A stretch of DNA of 64,000 nucleotides from Tateyamaria omphalii (GTDB lineage: Bacteria; Pseudomonadota; Alphaproteobacteria; Rhodobacterales; Rhodobacteraceae), in the NCBI RefSeq assembly GCF_019802125.1, contig NZ_JAHVHT010000004.1:62001-126000 (forward strand). The letters run 5' to 3'. Each line of letters begins with the position of its first letter. The first letter of the stretch is position 1. The translations under genes and the position numbers were made by a program. Positions 52,435-61,016 of the stretch are shown in pieces. Under the pieces are notes generated by a model. That model was not told where the DNA came from, made no database searches, and saw nothing but the letters and a program-made list of their open reading frames with translations.

Positions 52435-52833
52435 ATGCCCGTCACCGACACCCACGCCATGATCTCCGGCATGACCCCGGCCCTGCAACCGGGCGCTTGG
52501 GTCTTCTGCACGATGCCGGAACCTGTCGGGCTGGCCGACGCCTTCGCCCTGATCCGCGAGGCCGAAGGCATGACCCTGATCCTACCCTTCGATGTGGCGC
52601 AGGCCGCGGGTCAGGACGTCTCAGTCGTCATGTCGCTTATCACGCTCGAGGTTTTCTCAGACCTGGAAGGCATCGGCCTGACCGCAGCCGTCTCCACCGC
52701 GCTGGCAGGCGCAGGCATCAGCTGCAACGTCGTCGCCGCCTATCACCACGACCACATCTTTGTCGGCCAAGCAGACGCGGACCGCGCTGTTAAGGTGCTC
52801 AAAGCGCTGCAACAAGACGCCTCCAAATCCTAA
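52435..52833 (+). CDS. ACT-domain protein (DUF2241-like)
   Basis: 132 aa with two ACT-like halves: PGAWVFCTMPEPVGLADAFALIREAEGMTLIL and SLITLEVFSDLEGIGLTAAVSTALAGAGISCNVVAAYHHDHIFV. Such proteins bind amino acids and modulate partners. It is co-oriented with the MttB-like gene six bases upstream, so an amino-acid or betaine signal is possible. No catalytic motif. Confidence 0.82.
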   Translation: MPVTDTHAMISGMTPALQPGAWVFCTMPEPVGLADAFALIREAEGMTLILPFDVAQAAGQDVSVVMSLITLEVFSDLEGIGLTAAVSTALAGAGISCNVVAAYHHDHIFVGQADADRAVKVLKALQQDASKS

Positions 52834-52861
52834 CAATTCCTGAATCCGCCCCTGTAAGGTA

Positions 52862-52990
52862 TTGAATTCAAGTGTTCGGAGTCGCGTCCCACGCTGGGAC
52901 GGGGAGTACAAACGTCTCGCCAAGCCCCTCGCAGGGGCTCGGGGCATTCGCCTCTTTTGAACCGTCCACTGGACGCTTCAATTTTCTTCG
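52862..52990 (+). ncRNA. Hairpin-rich gap between the ACT gene and tRNA (candidate small RNA or terminator set)
   Basis: Four dyads follow one another: TTGAATTCAA (52862-52871), CGTCCCA/TGGGACG with loop CGC (52885-52901), AGCCCC/GGGGCT with loop TCGCA (52923-52939) and CGTCC/GGACG with loop ACT (52963-52975), the last followed by CTTCAATTTT. The final element could end a short RNA or the ACT transcript. No ORF covers it. Confidence 0.35.
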
Positions 52991-53005
52991 AAAACCAGAG
53001 TTGAA

Positions 53006-53082
53006 TGGTGGCGTGGGGGAGACTTGAACTCCCGACCTCTCGATTATGAGTCGAGCGCTCTAACCAGCTGAGCTACCGCGCC
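53006..53082 (-). tRNA. tRNA-Met (anticodon CAT), elongator type
   Basis: Seventy-seven bases including an encoded CCA. The D arm TAGCTCAGCTGGTTAGAGC, the anticodon stem CTCGA/TCGAG with loop CTCATAA, and the T arm GGGAG-TTCAAGT-CTCCC are clear. The anticodon stem lacks the GGG/CCC of initiator tRNA. The acceptor shows a C5-A68 mismatch. A CAT anticodon can also belong to the lysidine-modified Ile tRNA, so Ile2 is the alternative; A73 is compatible with either. Confidence 0.88.
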
Positions 53083-53129
53083 ATGGAGGCGTGACCTATG
53101 CCAGCGCCTCAGAGTCGTCAAGCCAGAAA

Positions 53130-54179
53130 TCAGGTCTTTGTCGCCCGCACCGTCTCGATCATCAGCGCCACATTCTCCGGGTCCGCATCGGGCGTGATCC
53201 CGTGGCCCAGGTTGAATATATGCGGCCCCTTCGAAAACGCCCGCACAATCGCCTGCGTCTCCTCCACCAAGGCCTGTCCCCCCGTCACCATGTGGGACGA
53301 AGCAAGGTTGCCCTGAACACCGCCACTGGTCTGCACGTTGGCCGCCGCCCAATCCGGCGACACCGAGTTGTCGAGCGCCACACAATCCACACCGGTGGCA
53401 GCATGAAACCCGATGTATCCATCGCCAGCCTCACGCGGGAACCCAATGACCGGAATATGCGGATATCGCGCCTTCAAGGCCGCCGTAATCTCCGCACAAG
53501 GAGCGACAGCATATTTCTGGAACGCCTCCCCTTTGAGCGAGCCCGCCCAGCTGTCAAAAATCTTCACAACCTCTGCCCCGGCATCGATCTGCGCGGCAAG
53601 GTATTCAATGGTGGCCGCGGTGATGCGCGCGATAAGCGCATCAAAGGCCGCAGGATTGCCCTCGCGCATGGCATGTGCAGGCCCCTGATCCGGCGTGCCC
53701 CGACCCGCAATCATATAGGTGGCGACAGTCCACGGCGCCCCGGCAAAACCAATCAGCGTGGTTTCATCGGGTAGCTCGCGGCGCAGGATCCGAACCGTTT
53801 CGTAGATGGGGTTCAACGTCTCGTGGATGTTATCCACCGGCTTCAATGCATCGACACCAGATTGATCCGTGATGGTCGACAGGCGCGGCCCTTCTCCGGT
53901 CACGAACCACAGATCGGCACCCAGCGCCTGCGGCACCAGCAGGATGTCGGCAAACAGGATCGCGGCGTCAAAACCGTAGCGCCGAATGGGTTGCAACGTC
54001 ACCTCGGCGGCGAGGTCTGGATTGTAGCACAAAGACAAGAAGTCCCCGGCCTGCGCCCGCGTCGCGCGATATTCAGGCAGGTAACGCCCCGCCTGCCGCA
54101 TCATCCAGATCGGCGGCGTCGGCAGCACTTCACCCGCCAAGGCCCGCAGAATTGTCTTGCCGGTTCCGCCGTCTTTCAT
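53130..54179 (-). CDS. hemE: Uroporphyrinogen decarboxylase
   Basis: Removes four carboxyl groups from uroporphyrinogen III to give coproporphyrinogen III; 349 aa. Signatures are [17 protein letters not shown] (with substrate Arg) and [16 protein letters not shown], plus FDSWAGSL. The ATG at 54179 ([16 protein letters not shown]) is preferred to a longer in-frame start inside the regulatory gap. It is divergent from hemC across a 66-base gap carrying a PpsR-type palindrome. Confidence 0.97.
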   Translation of the reverse strand: MKDGGTGKTILRALAGEVLPTPPIWMMRQAGRYLPEYRATRAQAGDFLSLCYNPDLAAEVTLQPIRRYGFDAAILFADILLVPQALGADLWFVTGEGPRLSTITDQSGVDALKPVDNIHETLNPIYETVRILRRELPDETTLIGFAGAPWTVATYMIAGRGTPDQGPAHAMREGNPAAFDALIARITAATIEYLAAQIDAGAEVVKIFDSWAGSLKGEAFQKYAVAPCAEITAALKARYPHIPVIGFPREAGDGYIGFHAATGVDCVALDNSVSPDWAAANVQTSGGVQGNLASSHMVTGGQALVEETQAIVRAFSKGPHIFNLGHGITPDADPENVALMIETVRATKT

Positions 54180-54209
54180 CACACACGCCCCTGTCTGATC
54201 GTTTCCAGT

Positions 54210-54227
54210 TGTCAACATAAGTTGACA
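54210..54227. promoter_or_regulatory. PpsR/CrtJ-type palindrome between hemE and hemC
   Basis: TGTCAACATAAGTTGACA is a near-perfect 18-bp dyad (arms TGTCAA and TTGACA) that fits TGT-N12-ACA and its extended form. It is 18 bases before hemC and 30 before hemE, so it could control both. Confidence 0.65.
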
Positions 54228-54245
54228 CACCTAAAAGATAAAGCC

Positions 54246-55202
54246 ATGACTGTGCGCCTACCTTCTCCTGCCGCTCCGCTCAAGATCGGAACACGCGGCT
54301 CCCCCCTCGCCCTTGCCCAAGCCTACGAGACGCGCCGACGTCTTGGCGCCGCGTTTGACCTGCCCGAAGACGCGTTTGAGATCGTCGTGATCAAAGTGAC
54401 GGGCGACAACCGGTCCATGATCGACGCGGACCGCCCGTTGAAAGAGATTGGAAACAAGGGCCTCTTTACCCGCGAGATTGAAGAAGACCTGCTGGCCGGT
54501 AAGATCGACATCGCCGTGCACTCGACCAAGGATATGCCGACGGTTCAGCCGGATGGCTTGGTCCTAGACACATTCCTTCCGCGCGAAGATGTGCGCGATG
54601 CGTTCATCTCACACAGACTGACCAGCATCGCGGATCTGCCCGAGGGCGCGACGGTCGGCACCTCGTCGCTGCGCCGCCGTGCCCAGCTGCTGGTCAAGCG
54701 GCCGGATCTGAACGTGGTCGAGTTCCGTGGCAATGTTCAGACCCGCCTGCAAAAGCTGGCAGACGGGGTCGCCGATTGCACGTTCCTTGCCCATGCGGGC
54801 CTGAACCGGCTGAACATGTCGGACGTCCCGGCCACCCCGATTGAGCCCACCGACATGCTGCCGGCCATTGCCCAGGGGGCCATCGGCATCGAACGACGCA
54901 GCAATGATGCCAATACGGCCGAGCTGTTGGCGGCAATCCACGACGCACCCACCGGGCAACGCGTGGCGACCGAGCGGCAATTCCTGTTCACATTGGACGG
55001 CTCCTGCGAGACGCCCATCGCCGGGCTTGCTACCATAGACGGCGACACACTGACGCTGATGGGTGAAGTGCTCCGCCCCGATGGCTCGGAGGCATGCAGC
55101 GGCACACGGCAAGGCCCGGTTGCGGACGGCCCGGCCATGGGCACAGATCTGGCACAGGAGCTTTTGAAAACAGCGGGCAAAGGGTTCTTCGACTGGCACT
55201 GA
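54246..55202 (+). CDS. hemC: Porphobilinogen deaminase (hydroxymethylbilane synthase)
   Basis: Polymerises four porphobilinogens to hydroxymethylbilane on a dipyrromethane cofactor; 318 aa. The cofactor Cys is Cys254 in GSCETPIAG. Substrate loops IGTRGSPLALAQA, GNKGLFTREIEEDLL, AVHSTKDMPT and GTSSLRRRAQLL are intact. The ATG at 54246 is 18 bases after the PpsR-type palindrome, so the leader is very short. Divergent from hemE. Confidence 0.97.
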   Translation: MTVRLPSPAAPLKIGTRGSPLALAQAYETRRRLGAAFDLPEDAFEIVVIKVTGDNRSMIDADRPLKEIGNKGLFTREIEEDLLAGKIDIAVHSTKDMPTVQPDGLVLDTFLPREDVRDAFISHRLTSIADLPEGATVGTSSLRRRAQLLVKRPDLNVVEFRGNVQTRLQKLADGVADCTFLAHAGLNRLNMSDVPATPIEPTDMLPAIAQGAIGIERRSNDANTAELLAAIHDAPTGQRVATERQFLFTLDGSCETPIAGLATIDGDTLTLMGEVLRPDGSEACSGTRQGPVADGPAMGTDLAQELLKTAGKGFFDWH

Positions 55203-55285
55203 TCCTCTTTCACTTTGCCAGATAAACTCCGGGGGAGGCGCGCAGCGCCGAGGGCAGAGCCCCCAATGGTCGGCACCGATGGCCG

Positions 55286-55324
55286 CCCGACCCTTCGGGG
55301 AGGATTTTTTTGAAACAGGGAAGG
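55286..55324 (+). repeat. Terminator-like element with 23-base repeat, copy 2
   Basis: CCCGA pairs with TCGGG across CCCT, then GAGGATTTTTTT; the T-run begins the 23-base sequence (55302-55324) identical, on the opposite strand, to 14721-14743. It may end hemC transcription. Just upstream a G-rich/C-rich pair (about 55232-55264) can also fold. Confidence 0.45.
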
Positions 55325-55394
55325 ACGGACCCGCGCGCTGCAAAGAGCCGCCGTACCCTTGACGGACGCGGGTGCGGAAGCCCACCTTTCCACT

Positions 55395-56981
55395 ATGCCC
55401 GGACCACGCCATCACCTGCCCACGCACGAGGTTGAGAACCAGCCCGAGCCGATTGCTGACGTGAATCTCTTTGCATCCGATCCCATCCTGATGGCGAGCG
55501 TACCGGACCGATTGTCCGACTACGGCGCAGCGCTCGGCCTGTCGGAGACACGGGGTATGGGGCGCGCGGCCAATGTGCATGTCCCGGAACTGAACCTGTT
55601 CGATACCGGCGGGCGGCGGCTGGACGAGGTCGTCTTTCATCCCGCCTATCACGACATGATGACGCTGAGCCAGGAGGCGGGCTATGCTGCGACCGCATGG
55701 GATGGCGGCAGCCATGTGGAGCATGCAGCCATGGTCTACATGGCAAGCCAGATCGAACCGGGGCATTGCTGTCCTCTGACCATGACCTATGCCGCTGTGC
55801 CTGCGTTTCAGGTGAGCGCAGACCTTGCGCGGGACTGGGTGCCGAAGCTGACCGCCCGGTCATACGACCCGCGTATCCTGCCGATCCATCAGAAATCCTC
55901 TGCCACGCTCGGCATGGCGATGACCGAGAAACAGGGGGGCTCGGACGTACGGGCCAATACCACGTGCGCGGTACGTGACGGTGATCACTGGCGGCTTACC
56001 GGTCACAAATGGTTCTGCTCGGCCCCGATGTCCGATGGGTTCCTGACCCTTGCCCAGACCAGAGATGGTTTGACCTGCTTCCTTGTCCCCCGGTGGCTCG
56101 ATGGGGATCGCAACGCCATCCACCTGATGCGTTTGAAGGACAAGCTGGGCAACAAGGCAAACGCATCGTCCGAGATCGAATATCACGATGCGCTGGCCTA
56201 TCAGTTGGGCGACGAGGGCCGCGGTGTGCAGACGATCATAGAAATGGTGCATCATACGCGTCTCGATACTGCCATGGCGCCTGCGGGCCTCATGCGCGGG
56301 GCGCTGAGCCATGCGATGCACTGGGTGCAGCACCGGCGAGTGTTTCAGAAGACACTGATTGATCAGCCCTTGATGCGCTCGGTGCTCGCCGATCTGATCC
56401 TCGACTGGCAGGCGGCGACGCGGCTGGGGCTGCATGTTGCGACCGCCTTTGACGACCCGGATGCCCGCCCCCTTGCCCGCATCAGCGTCGCGCTCGCGAA
56501 GTTCCTAAACAACAAGCTCTGCCCGCGCGTCACGCTCGAGGCGATGGAGGCACTGGGCGGGATGGGCTATGTCGAGGATACGCCCATGCCCATGTACTAC
56601 CGCGAGGCACCGCTCAACTCGATCTGGGAGGGATCGGGCAATGTGATCTGCCTCGACATCCTGCGCACGCTGGCGCGGGAACCCGAGGCTGGGGCAGCGC
56701 TAAATGCCGATCTTGACGCCGCGCGGGGGAGCGATCCGCGATACGATCAGGCGCTGGACGCGCATCGCGCGCGGTGGCCGACATTGGCGCCCGAGGCTGA
56801 AGCGCGCGCTTTTGCCGAGCGCACGGCGCTGCTGCTGGCGGGATCTGTGTTGATCCGTACCGCACCGGCGGCAGTGGCGGAGGGGTTTGTGGGCACGCGG
56901 TTGCACCAGCCAAGCGGTCAGATCGCTGGTAGCGCCTCGGGGCTGGACACGCGCGCGATCCTTGACAGTTTCACGACCTGA
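55395..56981 (+). CDS. Acyl-CoA dehydrogenase, AidB-like
   Basis: 528 aa flavoprotein of the AidB branch, which is longer than ordinary acyl-CoA dehydrogenases. Visible are the FAD-binding region IHQKSSATLGMAMTEKQGGSDVRANTT, GHKWFCSAPMSDGFLTLAQT, and LEAMEALGGMGYVEDTPMPMYYREAPLNSIWEGSGNV near the active-site Arg/Glu. AidB itself binds DNA and protects against alkylation. The ATG at 55395 lacks an RBS; a TTG twelve codons upstream is possible. hemC is upstream, hemF convergent. Confidence 0.9.
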   Translation: MPGPRHHLPTHEVENQPEPIADVNLFASDPILMASVPDRLSDYGAALGLSETRGMGRAANVHVPELNLFDTGGRRLDEVVFHPAYHDMMTLSQEAGYAATAWDGGSHVEHAAMVYMASQIEPGHCCPLTMTYAAVPAFQVSADLARDWVPKLTARSYDPRILPIHQKSSATLGMAMTEKQGGSDVRANTTCAVRDGDHWRLTGHKWFCSAPMSDGFLTLAQTRDGLTCFLVPRWLDGDRNAIHLMRLKDKLGNKANASSEIEYHDALAYQLGDEGRGVQTIIEMVHHTRLDTAMAPAGLMRGALSHAMHWVQHRRVFQKTLIDQPLMRSVLADLILDWQAATRLGLHVATAFDDPDARPLARISVALAKFLNNKLCPRVTLEAMEALGGMGYVEDTPMPMYYREAPLNSIWEGSGNVICLDILRTLAREPEAGAALNADLDAARGSDPRYDQALDAHRARWPTLAPEAEARAFAERTALLLAGSVLIRTAPAAVAEGFVGTRLHQPSGQIAGSASGLDTRAILDSFTT

Positions 56982-57089
56982 CGGGTCGGCGGGCGGGCGC
57001 CTTTGCGCAGTGCGCAAACAGAGCCGCCCGTCGACGCAAAAAACTTTCCAAAGAAATCAGAGTATTGAGCTTGTCCCCGCGGGGACAGA

Positions 57090-57983
57090 TCACACCCACT
57101 TCGCCAGCGGTGGCAAAGACATCAGAACCGCGTTGGCATCATGCCCCGTCTCGAGCCCGAACTTTGTGCCCCGGTCATAGACCAGATTGTACTCGGCATA
57201 GAGCCCTCGATGCACCAGTTGCGCGTCCTTGTCCGCATCGGTCCAGTCCTGAACCCGGCGCTTTTCGACAAGGGGGACATATGCAGGCAAAAACGCGCGA
57301 CCGATGTCCTGCGTCAGAGCAAAATCCGCTTCCCAATCGCCGGTGTTGTGGTCATCCATGAAGATGCCGCCGACGCCCCGCGCGCGGTGGCGGTGGGGGA
57401 TATAGAAGTATTCGTCCGCCCAGTCCTTGAGCCGTGGATAGTGCGCCTCCCCATGCGGGTCGAGATGCGCCTTTTGCTGAGCGTGAAAATGGGCCGTGTC
57501 CTCGTCATACTCGATGCACGGATTAAGGTCAGACCCGCCCCCGAACCACCAAGCGTGAGGCGTCCAGAACATGCGGGTGTTCATGTGTACGGCCGGGCAA
57601 TGCGGGTTCTGCATATGCGCAACGAGCGAGATACCGGAGGCCCAGAAGCGTGGATCGTCTTTCATGCCGGGAATGCCCTTGCGCGCGGCCATGGCCATCT
57701 GCGCGCGCTCGCCCAAAGTGCCGTAGACGGTGGAAACGTTCACGCCGACCTTCTCGAACACGCGGCCACCACGCATGACGCTCATCAAGCCGCCGCCCGC
57801 GTCCGAGCCATCGTCAGAGGTGCGCTTGGTTTCTGTCACCTCGAACCGACCGGGTGTACCATCGGACAATGGCCCCTCTGCGTGGCTGTCCTCCAGCCCT
57901 TCGAAAGCCGCCACGATGTCATCACGCAACTGGCGGAACCACGCGGCGGCGCGGGTTTTCTGGGTGTCGAACTGTTCGGTCAT
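57090..57983 (-). CDS. hemF: Coproporphyrinogen III oxidase, oxygen-dependent
   Basis: Oxidatively decarboxylates two propionates of coproporphyrinogen III to vinyl groups using O2; 297 aa. HemF signatures are SLVAHMQNPHCPAVHMNTRMF, WWFGGGSDLNPC, RARGVGGIFMDDHN and the tail YAEYNLVYDRGTKFGLETG. A TGT-N12-ACA palindrome lies eight bases before the start. Oxygen-independent HemN is not in the window. It is convergent to the AidB-like gene. Confidence 0.97.
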   Translation of the reverse strand: MTEQFDTQKTRAAAWFRQLRDDIVAAFEGLEDSHAEGPLSDGTPGRFEVTETKRTSDDGSDAGGGLMSVMRGGRVFEKVGVNVSTVYGTLGERAQMAMAARKGIPGMKDDPRFWASGISLVAHMQNPHCPAVHMNTRMFWTPHAWWFGGGSDLNPCIEYDEDTAHFHAQQKAHLDPHGEAHYPRLKDWADEYFYIPHRHRARGVGGIFMDDHNTGDWEADFALTQDIGRAFLPAYVPLVEKRRVQDWTDADKDAQLVHRGLYAEYNLVYDRGTKFGLETGHDANAVLMSLPPLAKWV

Positions 57984-57990
57984 TGCGCAC

Positions 57991-58008
57991 TGTCCTGTTT
58001 GATTGACA
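57991..58008. promoter_or_regulatory. PpsR-type palindrome at hemF (weaker)
   Basis: TGTCCTGTTTGATTGACA fits TGT-N12-ACA with one strong half (TTGACA) and one weak half. It ends eight bases before the hemF ATG, overlapping the RBS region, so it would act as a roadblock rather than at the -10. Confidence 0.4.
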
Positions 58009-58050
58009 CTTTTCTAGCCCAGCTATCGCCGCAGGGCAAAGTGCAAAACG

Positions 58051-58854
58051 TCAGTGCGCAGGGGCCTCGACCGGGTCGAGCAGGCTGCGCCCGCCATCAA
58101 CCGTCATCACGTCACCGGTGACAAAGCCGGAGCCGTCGGAGGCGAGGAACTGAACGGCGTCCACCATCTCGGTCGGGCTGGCGATACGGTGCAGCGGTGT
58201 GCGTGTTTCGATCTCTTCCCGCCACTCGGGGTTCTCGCCAATGGCGGATTTGAGCGATGCCGACATGACCGAGCCAAAGGCCACGGCATTCACGCGGATG
58301 CGCTGCGGCGCGAGTGCGAGGGCCATAGAGCGGGTCATCTGCTCCAGCCCTGCGGATGCGATGGAATAGCCCAGAAGTTCGGGCCGTGTCTGGTGCGCGG
58401 CAATGGAGCTGAGGTTGATGATGGAACCGACGCAGGCTGATTCCGTGTCATCCTTGGCCTGCTTGATCATGCGCCGCGCGACCTGTTGCGTCAGACGCAG
58501 CGCCGTCATCAGGTTTTGTTCGAGCAGGGTTTCGACCGACGTATCCTCAGGATCGAGCGCGTCGGTCGGCATCACCTGCCGAGAGGCATTCACCAGAATA
58601 TCGACCTGATCGAAGGCGTCGATGGTGGCCGAGACAAGGTTCGCGATGGTCAGGCGCTGGCGCAAGTCACCCGCAAAGTAGCGAATGTTGCCTTCTTCCG
58701 CGACATCACCCAGCTCTGCGTGCAGGCGCTTTTCATCCATGTCAGCGCACATCACGTTCGCGCCCCGATCCGCAAAGTGCCGCGCTATCGCCAGACCGAT
58801 GCCGTTGGCCGCGCCCGTGACAATCGCCGTCTTGCCGTTGATGGAAAAGGACAT
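58051..58854 (-). CDS. Short-chain dehydrogenase/reductase with altered catalytic Lys
   Basis: 267 aa. Cofactor motif TGAANGIGLAIA (residues 13-24), acidic Asp for NAD(H) preference (CADMD), and SIINLSS. The catalytic Tyr163 is present, but the YxxxK motif reads YSIAS, with Ser167 in place of Lys, and NNAG reads NASR. It therefore may have lost or changed activity. The end DGSGFVTGDVMTVDGGRSL is normal. Four bases separate it from the methylase gene upstream. Confidence 0.9.
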   Translation of the reverse strand: MSFSINGKTAIVTGAANGIGLAIARHFADRGANVMCADMDEKRLHAELGDVAEEGNIRYFAGDLRQRLTIANLVSATIDAFDQVDILVNASRQVMPTDALDPEDTSVETLLEQNLMTALRLTQQVARRMIKQAKDDTESACVGSIINLSSIAAHQTRPELLGYSIASAGLEQMTRSMALALAPQRIRVNAVAFGSVMSASLKSAIGENPEWREEIETRTPLHRIASPTEMVDAVQFLASDGSGFVTGDVMTVDGGRSLLDPVEAPAH

Positions 58855-58857
58855 CTG

Positions 58858-59841
58858 TTACCTTTTTCTCTGCTTGGGCCGTTCGGCTCGGACCAGTTTG
58901 AACCGCGCATCGCCGTCCAGTTCAACCACTTTGGCGAAATTGGACGCGAGGGCATCTTCGTAGGGCAAATGCCGGTTGGCGACCATCCACAGCGCCCCAT
59001 GGGGACGCAGGATGCGCGCAGCATTGGTGATGAAGGCGCGTCCGATGGAGGGATCGGCGCTGCGGGATTTGTGGAACGGAGGGTTCATAACGACCGCGTC
59101 GACTTTTGCCGGCGGGGTCCAGGTTGTGGCGTCGGCCCAATGGAAGTGCGCGCGGTCGTCGGTGACGTTGTGGCGAGCGCACTGCAGGGCCATGTCGTGG
59201 GCTTCTACCAGATGCACGGTTTCGATGTCTCGGGTCAGGATATGGGCCGAAAGGTATCCCCAGCCTGCGCCGAGGTCGGCGACGGTTCCGACCATGGTGT
59301 CTGGCAATGCCTCCACCAACAGAGCCGAGGCCGGATCAACGCCATCTGCAGAAAATACACCAGGCGCTGTCCAGAAGCCGCCGGGATGCAGTTCGGGCCC
59401 GCGTGCCCAGTCGGACAGATCCGTGCCGCCCGAGATCCAGTAGATCTTGCCATGCGCTTTGGAGATGGGGGCGCTGACGTCGGTGCGTTGGCGCAGCGCC
59501 TTGAGCATGGAATCCGCGCCATCCGTCTTTTGCCCGTCGATGATCAACGCGCCATCGGTCTGGCCTGCGGCTGCTGCGACAAGCGCCTGAGCTTCGGCCC
59601 GTGCGCGGGTCAGGCAGACGATGCTGGCAGCAAAGCGTGTGTCTTTGGGAAGCTCGGGCGACACGGTGTAGCCCATCTGTTCAAAGCGCGCACAAGCGGT
59701 GACCAAAGGCGACACGACATGTACGCGATCCTTGGGGAGTGCGGACAAATCCGCGTCCTCTGCCGGATGCAGAACGGCCACGGGGCCATCGCCCAAAGCG
59801 TCCATCGCTTCGAGCGCCAGGGGCAGGCGATCACCTAGCAC
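58858..59841 (-). CDS. RsmC-like 16S rRNA (guanine-N2) methyltransferase
   Basis: 327 aa with an N-terminal degenerate methylase-like half and a C-terminal catalytic SAM domain (VADLGAGWGYLSAHIL, then the NPPF motif in VVMNPPFHKSRSADP). This two-half plan with NPPF fits RsmC/RlmG enzymes that make m2G in rRNA. It starts with GTG ten bases after the clpS stop and is the middle gene of clpS-rsmC-like-SDR. Confidence 0.87.
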   Translation of the reverse strand: MLGDRLPLALEAMDALGDGPVAVLHPAEDADLSALPKDRVHVVSPLVTACARFEQMGYTVSPELPKDTRFAASIVCLTRARAEAQALVAAAAGQTDGALIIDGQKTDGADSMLKALRQRTDVSAPISKAHGKIYWISGGTDLSDWARGPELHPGGFWTAPGVFSADGVDPASALLVEALPDTMVGTVADLGAGWGYLSAHILTRDIETVHLVEAHDMALQCARHNVTDDRAHFHWADATTWTPPAKVDAVVMNPPFHKSRSADPSIGRAFITNAARILRPHGALWMVANRHLPYEDALASNFAKVVELDGDARFKLVRAERPKQRKR

Positions 59842-59850
59842 GTAGGCGGC

Positions 59851-60204
59851 CTATTCCTCTTTTTCCATGGTGCATTGCAGCGGGTGCTGGTGGCGGCGGG
59901 CAAAGTCCATGACCTGTGCCACCTTGGTTTCCGCGATCTCGTGGCTGAAGACACCCACGACAGCGAGCCCCTTCTTGTGCACGGTCAGCATGATCTCGAA
60001 CGCTTGTGCATGGTTCAGGCCAAAGAAGCGCTCGAGCACGTGGACCACGAACTCCATCGGCGTGTAGTCGTCGTTCAGAAGCAGCACCTTGTAGAGCGGC
60101 GGGCGCTTGGTCTTGGGTTTGACGTCCGTGACGACGGCCGTATCGCCATCGTCATCTGCGGGTCCTGCGGACTTTTGAGCCAAAATATGCATGTCTTGCA
60201 GCAT
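59851..60204 (-). CDS. clpS: ATP-dependent Clp protease adaptor ClpS
   Basis: Adaptor that delivers N-end-rule substrates to ClpAP, 117 aa. A flexible N-terminus ([21 protein letters not shown]) is followed by the core [27 protein letters not shown], with the NDD pocket residues, and [28 protein letters not shown], where the His contacts ClpA. Divergent from a HAD gene with an AT-rich 83-base gap. clpA is not within the window; it often follows clpS. Confidence 0.96.
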   Translation of the reverse strand: MLQDMHILAQKSAGPADDDGDTAVVTDVKPKTKRPPLYKVLLLNDDYTPMEFVVHVLERFFGLNHAQAFEIMLTVHKKGLAVVGVFSHEIAETKVAQVMDFARRHQHPLQCTMEKEE

Positions 60205-60287
60205 GCGCGTCCTCTTGGAAGCCGGGAATCTTTTGGTGAACTTGGATCACCCTATATAACGCCACCACGCATTTAGGAAAGAGGGCG

Positions 60288-61016
60288 GTGCGGGATTGTC
60301 GCGCCGTGGTGAATGGAATGGGGTTTGAACCGGCCTGCATCGGCTTTGATGCCGACGACACGCTGTGGCACAACGAGCGCGTGTTCAAGCTGACGCAGGA
60401 GCGGTTTGCCGAGCTTCTGGCGCCCCATGTGGATGTGCCGGATCTGGATGCCCAATTGCTGGCTGCCGAGCGGCGCAACATTGGTCACTATGGCTTTGGC
60501 GTCAAAGGCTTCGTGTTGTCGATGATCGAGACAGCGCTGGAGGTGACCGGGAACGAGGTGCCGGGTGCGGTGATCAGCGACCTCATTGCCGCGGGGCAGG
60601 AGATGCTGGCCCACCCCATCGACCTGCTGCCTCATGCCAAGGACGCGGTGGCCGTCGCGAAGGAGCATGGGCCGGTGCTGCTGATCACCAAGGGCGATCT
60701 GTTGGATCAGGAGCGGAAGCTGGCACAGTCGGGCCTGGGTGATCTGTTTGACGGGGTCGAGATCGTGTCGGACAAGACACCATCGGTCTATGCCCGGATC
60801 TTTGCAGCCCATGGTGGGGCTGACCGCGGCATGATGATTGGCAATTCCATGAAATCCGATGTCCGCCCAATGATCGACGCGGGCGGCTTTGGGGTGTTTG
60901 TGCCCCACGACCTGGCCTGGGATCTGGAAGCCGCCGAGGCGCCGGATACCCATCCGCGCTATGCGGCCCTGCCCGACCTCGGCGCCTTGCCCGACTTTCT
61001 GCGCACGGCGCGATAG
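60288..61016 (+). CDS. HAD-superfamily hydrolase
   Basis: 242 aa phosphatase-type fold. Motif I is FDADDTLWHNE (nucleophile Asp and acid Asp), motif II LLITKGD, motif III Lys in SDKTP, motif IV GNSMKSDVRPMIDAG. The cap domain is helical (C1). Substrate unknown. GTG start at 60288 with GAGGG ahead; an internal ATG at 60318 is possible. Divergent from clpS. Confidence 0.9.
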   Translation: MRDCRAVVNGMGFEPACIGFDADDTLWHNERVFKLTQERFAELLAPHVDVPDLDAQLLAAERRNIGHYGFGVKGFVLSMIETALEVTGNEVPGAVISDLIAAGQEMLAHPIDLLPHAKDAVAVAKEHGPVLLITKGDLLDQERKLAQSGLGDLFDGVEIVSDKTPSVYARIFAAHGGADRGMMIGNSMKSDVRPMIDAGGFGVFVPHDLAWDLEAAEAPDTHPRYAALPDLGALPDFLRTAR

